Shown here: one piece after another, positions 58,824 to 64,000 of the stretch
How the letters are laid out: each line of letters begins with the position of its first letter
Position numbering within the stretch: position 1 is the first letter of the stretch
Source of the DNA: Cryptocoryne crispatula var. balansae
Taxonomy: Eukaryota; Streptophyta; Magnoliopsida; Alismatales; Araceae
Direction: 5' to 3'
NCBI GenBank assembly: GCA_036172225.1
Contig: CM069933.1
Coordinates: 7,294,001 to 7,358,000, forward strand
DNA: 64,000 nt
Notes under the pieces: model-generated
Database searches by the model: none
Seen by the model: the letters and a program-made list of their open reading frames with translations, nothing else
What the model was told of the DNA's origin: nothing
Made by a program: the position numbers and the translations under genes

Positions 58824-59293
58824 CCTGCCGCTGATGGGAAGCCGGAAGGGGGAAAGAGGGAGGAAAAAGTAGGGATCGGAGGTCCCCCCCCCCAATTTAC
58901 TTGTTTAGGGGGGATCGGCCACCTCCTTACACTGGATCACCGCTCCTTGCAGTGGATTGCTGAGGGGAGCCCTAGACGTTGAAGGGGATGGGGGAAGGTG
59001 AGAATATGGGGTGGGAAGGGGGGAATTGGTCTGGTCTCTCCCTTATTGAGAAGGATTGGACCGGAAAACGGTCTGGAATCAATCTGATTCCGGTTGTTTT
59101 CGGGTTCCAGGGAATCCGACCATTCCCAGATCGATCCAGTGTATCGGTCGATCGACCGATCCATGCGATTCCGACCAGAAGTCCAGGCCAGATCGGTAGT
59201 TCCAGTCAGAATCAGATCAATGGGGTCCAATCCGATCCAAGAATTGGCCGATCCCGATCCGAATCGGCCGATTCTGCAATACATGGGACTTTC

Positions 59294-60141
59294 TAATTTT
59301 GGACCAGGATCTGCCAATCTGGTTTAACCGGCTTAGCCAGGCTGTGTTCAGCCCAGATTGGCTGATACTGGGATAGGATCAATCCTAACTTGGAATAGGC
59401 CAACAGCCTGACTCGGGCAGGCTTGGACAAGCCTCTGCTGAGTTGAGTCACAGCCAAATTGCACCAAATAGTGCCGGCATCGGCCACACAATCTCAAACC
59501 GGAATACCTTCTGGGGAGGCCACCACAACTACTAATCTGATAGCCTAACTCATCATGCTTTCAGCAGCCAACAGAATTCTTAATCCTGGCAATGACCAGG
59601 CCCCAAGTGTCTCGCACTGATAAGCCAGAAATGCTGAGTACCTCCACCTAAGCATCCCCAATGCAGTCCTATCTTTAATTTTCACTTCTCTTCCAGTCGT
59701 CTGACAAAGTAATCTGGACAATGTTGCATTTGATGAGTACAACAATGCGTATTGTGATTTCAACTAGAAAAATGACATGCAGCAGGATGCCTTGACTGTC
59801 CATACTTTCTTGAAATAAGGTTCTGGTGTGCAATTGCATTTGGTGGAATAGACATCTTGCACTAGTTGGCATTTCACCGATCCCCAATACGCTAAGGAAA
59901 AGAATAGAGCAGAACACAAGATACTTGGTGCAATAAGATGGAACGATAGTCAGCCCTATGCCCCATGGGAACCAACTTACTGTCTGGACTTCTGAATGTA
60001 GCTGCAAGATGGTAAAGGACACCTCAGGCTAACTGCAGGATCAAGCTAGTCCTGTTTACCTATCATTACAAAGTTTACTAACTTAAAGAAGAGTGAAGCC
60101 CAGGAGGTTGAGTGTAACAGAGCATGCAAACAGCACTAGAG
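59294..60141. other. Unassigned, weakly coding-like plus-strand segment
   Basis: 59294-59480 is AATCGG-like repeat debris. After a CTTCTCTTCCAG acceptor-like site at about 59697, a plus frame reads LDNVAFDEYNNAYCDFN before a stop. Another reads HFTDPQYAKEKNRAEHKILG, then RWNDSQPYAPWEP (about 59870-59985). I recognise neither. They may be exon debris of an unknown gene. Confidence 0.25.
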
Positions 60142-60149
60142 ATGTAAAT

Positions 60150-60378
60150 CAAGGTAAGTGGGGTTGGGGATCGGAAGCAGGTCAGTTGGGCCCAAACCGA
60201 GCCTGGTCAGCCAGGGTCGGGACAGGGTTGGCCTGGGTCATAATAAAAAAAATTAATAAAAAATAAACTTAAAACATCCACCAGATCGGGGTCTCTGGGT
60301 TGGGACCGGGTCGGTCAGCCCAAAAACTAATCAGGTCAGGCCCGGGCTGGGACCCGGGTCGCGACCCAGTATTCCATG
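60150..60378. mobile_element. 229-bp hAT MITE, GACCCGGGTC-type
   Basis: Identical octamers atgtaaat flank it at 60142-60149 and 60379-60386. Ends are CAAGGTAAGTGGGG and, on the minus strand, CATGGAATACTGGG. GGTCGGGAC, GACCGGGTCGG and GACCCGGGTC words fill both sides of a short AT-rich middle. It shares module order with the remnant at 2143-2500. Confidence 0.9.
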
Positions 60379-60386
60379 ATGTAAAT

Positions 60387-60828
60387 GAGCGAGATCCAGG
60401 TCGGATCTTTAAAGATCTGAACCCGAATCCAATAATAAAAATATAGACCCATTAACAAATCCAATAAGTTCTGACTTTTCAGATACGGATCAATACCTCA
60501 ATCCAAAAACAAAATTTAGGATCTGGATGTCCTGATACATCAAAAACTGATTATCGTGGCATGACAAGAACTTTTAACGTAAACAAGCAGATCAATACAA
60601 ATAGATTAGTGAGATCATCTAATAGACCTAGAGTGTAATATAAGATTCATCAATTACAGTGTTAAATTACAGAATCAGTTGGCCAAAACCTGGCATCTCT
60701 CTGCCAGAGAATGCTGCCATCGACAGAAACAACACCATAGATACAGGCAAGATTAATGTTGCAGTTTCAAAATACAGAAGAAATTGCATCTTGATGCTAC
60801 ATATTCCATTGAAATACAAAAAAACAAC
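60387..60828. other. Unassigned, AT-rich
   Basis: No gene recognised. On the minus strand this is downstream of the signal-peptide gene at 60829-61212, and could hold its intron or 3' region, but I see no continuation of its coding sequence. Confidence 0.3.
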
Positions 60829-61212
60829 TCATTTAAACAGGAACAAAAAACAAGAGGGGCACAGAAGGAATAACATGGACAGATCGAGAAGGCAGGCAGT
60901 GAGTGACTGAGTGGTGTTGTTGGTGAGGATGGAGATCTCATCGACCTTAGGGCAGAAAACTGAAAGCCAAGCACTTTTGCTAGAGAGGGACCCTGCAGTT
61001 GTGCGGGGGGGCTGCAAGCTCTGGTTGTCGTTTAAGAAAGAATCCTTTGAGTAGAAGGCGATGCCAAAGCTAAATCCGTCACCACATACTGTCGTGTCAC
61101 CGCGAGGCATGTAGACCTTGTTAGTGTCACCAGCACAAACCAATTCTGGGGAACCGGCCAAAAAAACTACAATTAAGAGGATGAATAAGAAGGGGCTGGC
61201 CACTGCCACCAT
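60829..61212 (-). CDS. Short secreted-type protein, N-terminal exon
   Basis: The start codon has a good context (ACCATGG at 61212). The product begins with a clear signal peptide: about 25 mostly hydrophobic residues (PFLFILLIVVFLAG), then LVCAG. The mature part reads KVYMPRGDTTVCGDGFSFGI, AFYSKDSFLNDNQSLQPP, and WLSVFCPKVDEISILTNNTT. From memory, this resembles the N-terminal third of a plant family of secreted proteins of unknown function, which reads similarly up to a VDEISLLTINT-like segment and goes on for well over 200 residues. Here the frame ends after a hydrophobic tail, probably intron read-through or truncation; no further exon was found. A TATA box and short leader lie upstream, so it may be expressed. 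Confidence 0.6.
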   Translation of the reverse strand: MVAVASPFLFILLIVVFLAGSPELVCAGDTNKVYMPRGDTTVCGDGFSFGIAFYSKDSFLNDNQSLQPPRTTAGSLSSKSAWLSVFCPKVDEISILTNNTTQSLTACLLDLSMLFLLCPSCFLFLFK

Positions 61213-61270
61213 GGTCGGCGATCTGTTCCTCTTCCTACCCTTACTTTTTCCATTTTCTCTTGAGAGAAAC

Positions 61271-61276
61271 TTATAG
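61271..61276 (-). promoter_or_regulatory. TATA box upstream of the signal-peptide gene
   Basis: Minus strand CTCTATAAGTTTC, about 60 bases before the start codon at 61212. The spacing leaves a leader of roughly 30 bases. This is the only promoter-like element seen next to a host gene in the window. Confidence 0.45.
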
Positions 61277-61279
61277 AGA

Positions 61280-62485
61280 TAGTAGTTGCCGTTACTAATC
61301 AGGAAAGAGAAATTGAGGGAGAAAAGGTGATGTCAGCTGCGGATGAAGATTGCCGAAGGGTTGCTGCCAAGAAGCCACAATTGCCCAACAAGCTCGGAGA
61401 AAAGAAGATGGAACCCTAGGACTAGGATGCCCAACCAATAACAACCCGTGAACATGATTGGAGCTATCAGGCTTTTATAATGAGAATCCGAAAATGAAAT
61501 TTCGGTTTTTGTCAAAAATGGGTTAAACACAAACTCACTATGCAGGTTTTACAGGCTAACCTATTGATAGCCAAACCCAAAATCCAATTCAGATTCAAAT
61601 CGGTTACCGAATCTTTTGCATCCATTTATTGGTCTAAACAACACCTTTCTTGGATAGTCCAGTGATGACAAAGTCATTTCTGGGCAAGGATTTCCGGATC
61701 GGCCAGGACCAATCCATCCTGATCTGGATTGGGATCGGATCAGCCAGCTTTGCTGATCTTCTGGAAGAAAAAACGATCCAGGATTAGGCAGGATCAGCCC
61801 TCCATACATTAAATAAAATAACAAGAAATTTCACTGAAAATAGTTCCTAACTGATCCACTGTAGATAGGTGGCTGGACTCACTGCCGTGCAGCACCTAAT
61901 GGCAGTGGGGATGGTGACCATCACCACTCTAGTCTTCCCAGCCCTAAAGTGAGCAAAAGTGTGGTATCAGGACCAGATCCAGTAGCTTAAATTGGTGGAT
62001 CGGCTTTTTATGGAAAGATAATTTATATGACCTGGAAACCCAGTAAATGTTTTGGAGTCAGGAATTTCATTTTGAGGTCAGATTGCAATCCAACAACCTA
62101 GTAAAAGATTGCCCAGTAGTAGGAACCCAAAGATTGTCAAGTAGTAGCAACACTTCAACAGAGAGCAAGGTGGCAGGGGTACTCAGGAGCAGGCTTCTTG
62201 CGACAGCAGTGTAAGGAATGAGGTTTGGCTTAAGAAACAACTAAAACAGGTAATAAGCAGAATTTAAAAAAATGCAGTCAACTGAGAAGTTAAAAAAAAA
62301 TAAGTATGTAATGTATAACCAGGCTTCACATATGAAAGAGCATAGCAGTTGTATAGCAGCCTATCTCACATTTCAGTGTGTTCCCAATTGAATCAGTAGA
62401 CTAGTTCAAGAACTTTTCCATAAATAAGAGAAATAAATGACTGACAAAATCCTGTTATATATAATAATACAAGTTATTGCTATAC
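61280..62485. other. Unassigned, with a small AATCGG-like remnant
   Basis: At 61685 the sequence CAAGGATTTCCGGATCGGCC looks like a hAT end of the element 1-6 group. GATCAGCC words continue to about 61815, but no matching right end or octamer was found. The rest is AT-rich and, on the minus strand, lies downstream of the splice donor at 62485, so it may be intron. Confidence 0.4.
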
Positions 62486-62812
62486 CTGCAGCATGACTCT
62501 GAATATTCAAGTGACCATCTTCAGAAAAACTGGAAACTGTGTGGTTTTCTTTTTCAGATCCATCAAAAGAACTTCCAGGTGATGATCTCACAAGGCCATT
62601 GTGATGATCTTCGTATCTGTTTTCAATGTGAGCAGGTGGACTGTTACCAGGTGGAACTCCCATCATATCTGCAACACATATGGTGATTCAGTTGCCATTG
62701 TTCTCTTTAATTCTTCATTCAATGATGTAACATTGTCATAAGACATTGTGTGAACCTCTTTTTTACGCCTGTTCTTGAGAAAGAAAGATTTTTGTCGATA
62801 CTCCGGGCTTAT
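62486..62812 (-). CDS. Exon-like block of an unrecognised gene
   Basis: On the minus strand an acceptor TTTTCTTAG is followed by an open frame from 62812: SPEYRQKSFFLKNRRKKEVH, then SYDNVTSLNEELKRTMATES. Near 62667 the frame shifts by one base and continues as MMGVPPGNSPPAHIENRYED, later SSPGSSFDGSEKENHTVSSF. It ends at a good donor GCTGCAG/GTATAG (62486/62485). An alternative acceptor TGTGTTGCAG at 62669 would give a 183-bp exon without the shift. The product is hydrophilic, with a basic patch then Ser-rich sequence. I do not recognise the protein. Splice sites and composition argue for a real exon, either alternatively spliced or carrying a one-base deletion. Confidence 0.4.
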
Positions 62813-64000
62813 CTAAGAAAATAGGTGATATCCTAAAAATATAAGATAGTCCGATGATAGTTTAAAAGTATAAGAACCGAGGTTTGGATTCTTTGAAAAC
62901 TTCATTTTTTACCCTTCTCCGCCGGATGGTGTGAATATCCGGTGTTAACTTACATCGAGCAACGACTCGAATGCCTTTGATTAACCGTTGCGACAACCTA
63001 TTTTTGGAGAACGTGCACATCTACAAAATAAAATGAACTCAAAAGGGCAACGACCTTTTGGGCCCGATGAAATGCAAACCGATTTGTTTGGGGTTGATTT
63101 CATTTGTTTGTTGGTTGATTTTTGGTTGACTTAAAAGTCAGTTTGTTGATTTCAGTTTTTTTTAATCAAATTGTTTGATTGGTTTGTTTGTTGTTCATTT
63201 TTTTGGTTTCAGTTTGGCTTTTGATTTATTTTGATTTGAGTATGATTGACTCAAGTTGTTGTCGTTTTGATTTTGATGTGCTTAAAAAGTTTTAAGCATT
63301 TTCAAATTTTTATATTGGTTGGTATTTTGAGTTTTCTGAATTTTCAGATTTTGGATTTTTATCATTAATCTGAATTTTTCTGTAGTTAGATCTGAAATTT
63401 TCAGATTTCTGAATTTTTTGTTTTAGGTTGATTTTGATCCATTTTGGGTGTTTGAAAAATGGTGCTTATTTGGTTTTTTTTCTTTGGGACGAAGTTTGGT
63501 GGATTTTCAGACTTTTCAAAACCAGATTTTTTGGGTGTGTTTTCAAGTCGGTTGGAATGTGCTGTTTGCAGATAATTTAAATCTGAATCTTTGGTGTTGA
63601 CAGATTTGACTTAAATCTGAAATTTATGTGTTTTGATTTGATCAAAATCTAATTTTGGTTTGATTTGATTCAAAACCGGTTCAATCTTTGTTGAGGTTCG
63701 GTTGTTCGATTAAATCGGGATGAGATTAAGTTGAATTTCAGGTTTGTTTAAATTCTGATTTTCTGTTTGAATTTTCAGATTTGGTTTCTATTTTGATATG
63801 GAAAGATTTGGTTTGAGGTAGTTTTATTTTGTTTGGCGGTTTGCATCTTATCCGGCCCATCAGGCTACTATTAGGTGCCCGGTTTCATACATTCCAATGT
63901 TGACATCAAATTTCCATTTCATAGAAGATTGGGGTACATCGGTGTACAATATGATCAATTCTTCCCCCAATTTAGTTTCTTCACTACTTTAGAAAATTTT
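62813..64000. other. T/G-rich low-complexity region
   Basis: From about 63060 to 63830 the plus strand is dominated by TTTGATTT, GATTTTGG and AATTTTCAGATTT words. I see no LTR borders, exons or RNA genes. It could be part of an LTR or intron extending past the window edge. Confidence 0.3.

Larger units (their letters stand above)
54619..59285 (-). mobile_element. hAT element 6, 4.7 kb
   Basis: Left end CAAGGATTGTGGGATTG, right end on the minus strand CATGTATTGCAGAATCGG. Flanking octamers ggactttt (54611-54618) and ggactttc (59286-59293) agree at 7 of 8. GATCGG/CCGATC words cluster near both ends. It holds the least damaged transposase of the window, a palindrome array (58552-58823) before the start codon, and a GGGGAAGG-rich segment at about 58900-59060 that recurs reversed in the 27043-27826 derivative. 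Confidence 0.92.

Noticed and set aside
63060..63830. Possible LTR or intron in T/G-rich DNA
   Set aside because: No TG/CA borders, repeats or splice sites could be tied to it within the window.

Overview
This is a plant nuclear window, from a flowering plant judging by the gene fragments. It shows GT-AG introns, exons of a plant cytosolic enolase, a ubiquitin-hydrolase-related exon, an L1-type LINE, very long LTRs and many hAT DNA transposons. I cannot name the species. Nearly all of the sequence is a nest of mobile elements. I see no prokaryotic, organellar or viral replicon and no CRISPR array. Almost every long open frame is either a broken transposase or a chance reading of a GC-rich repeat.

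Layout. 1-4.6 kb: two small non-autonomous hAT elements in unassigned DNA, then 1.8 kb of AT-rich DNA. 4.66-6.12 kb: a BED-finger hAT transposase pseudogene, split by a 707-bp hAT element and cut off by a 4.5-kb hAT element (element 1). 11.7-16.8 kb: two enolase exons whose intron holds a 4.8-kb hAT element (element 2) placed on the 3' splice site. 18.5 kb: one exon of a ubiquitin carboxyl-terminal hydrolase-related protein. 19.0-29.8 kb: an L1-type LINE reverse transcriptase broken by two further hAT elements (3 and 4). Element 4 itself carries a deletion derivative of the element 6 family. 31.25-52.9 kb: an old hAT transposase (copy 5) whose intron received a 16.8-kb LTR retrotransposon with a perfect 5-bp target duplication and 3.1-kb LTRs. 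50.6-54.1 kb: three small inserts in or next to copy 5. 54.6-59.3 kb: hAT element 6. 60.1-64 kb: a 229-bp hAT MITE, a short signal-peptide gene on the minus strand and an exon-like block.

Most hAT borders were fixed by finding 8-bp target duplications next to termini of the form CANNG or TAGGG. Elements 1-4, copy 5 and element 6 encode related transposases (BED finger, DUF659-type core, hATC-like C terminus), all now broken by stops or frameshifts. The small elements share a plan in which the terminal few hundred bases are filled with a short GC-rich motif, but the motif differs from element to element (AATCGG, GGCGCC, GCTCGA, GGTCGCCC, GACCCGGGTC, GGTTCGG). At least three share one AT-rich core. 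This switch of terminal arrays around a common core is the most interesting pattern here.

The LTR element shows no reverse transcriptase or integrase. It keeps only a weak gag trace and is otherwise made of tandem arrays, so it looks like a large retrotransposon derivative moved by other elements. Host genes are represented only by fragments. Small insertions and deletions between otherwise similar copies are frequent, and some could be consensus errors in repeat sequence.
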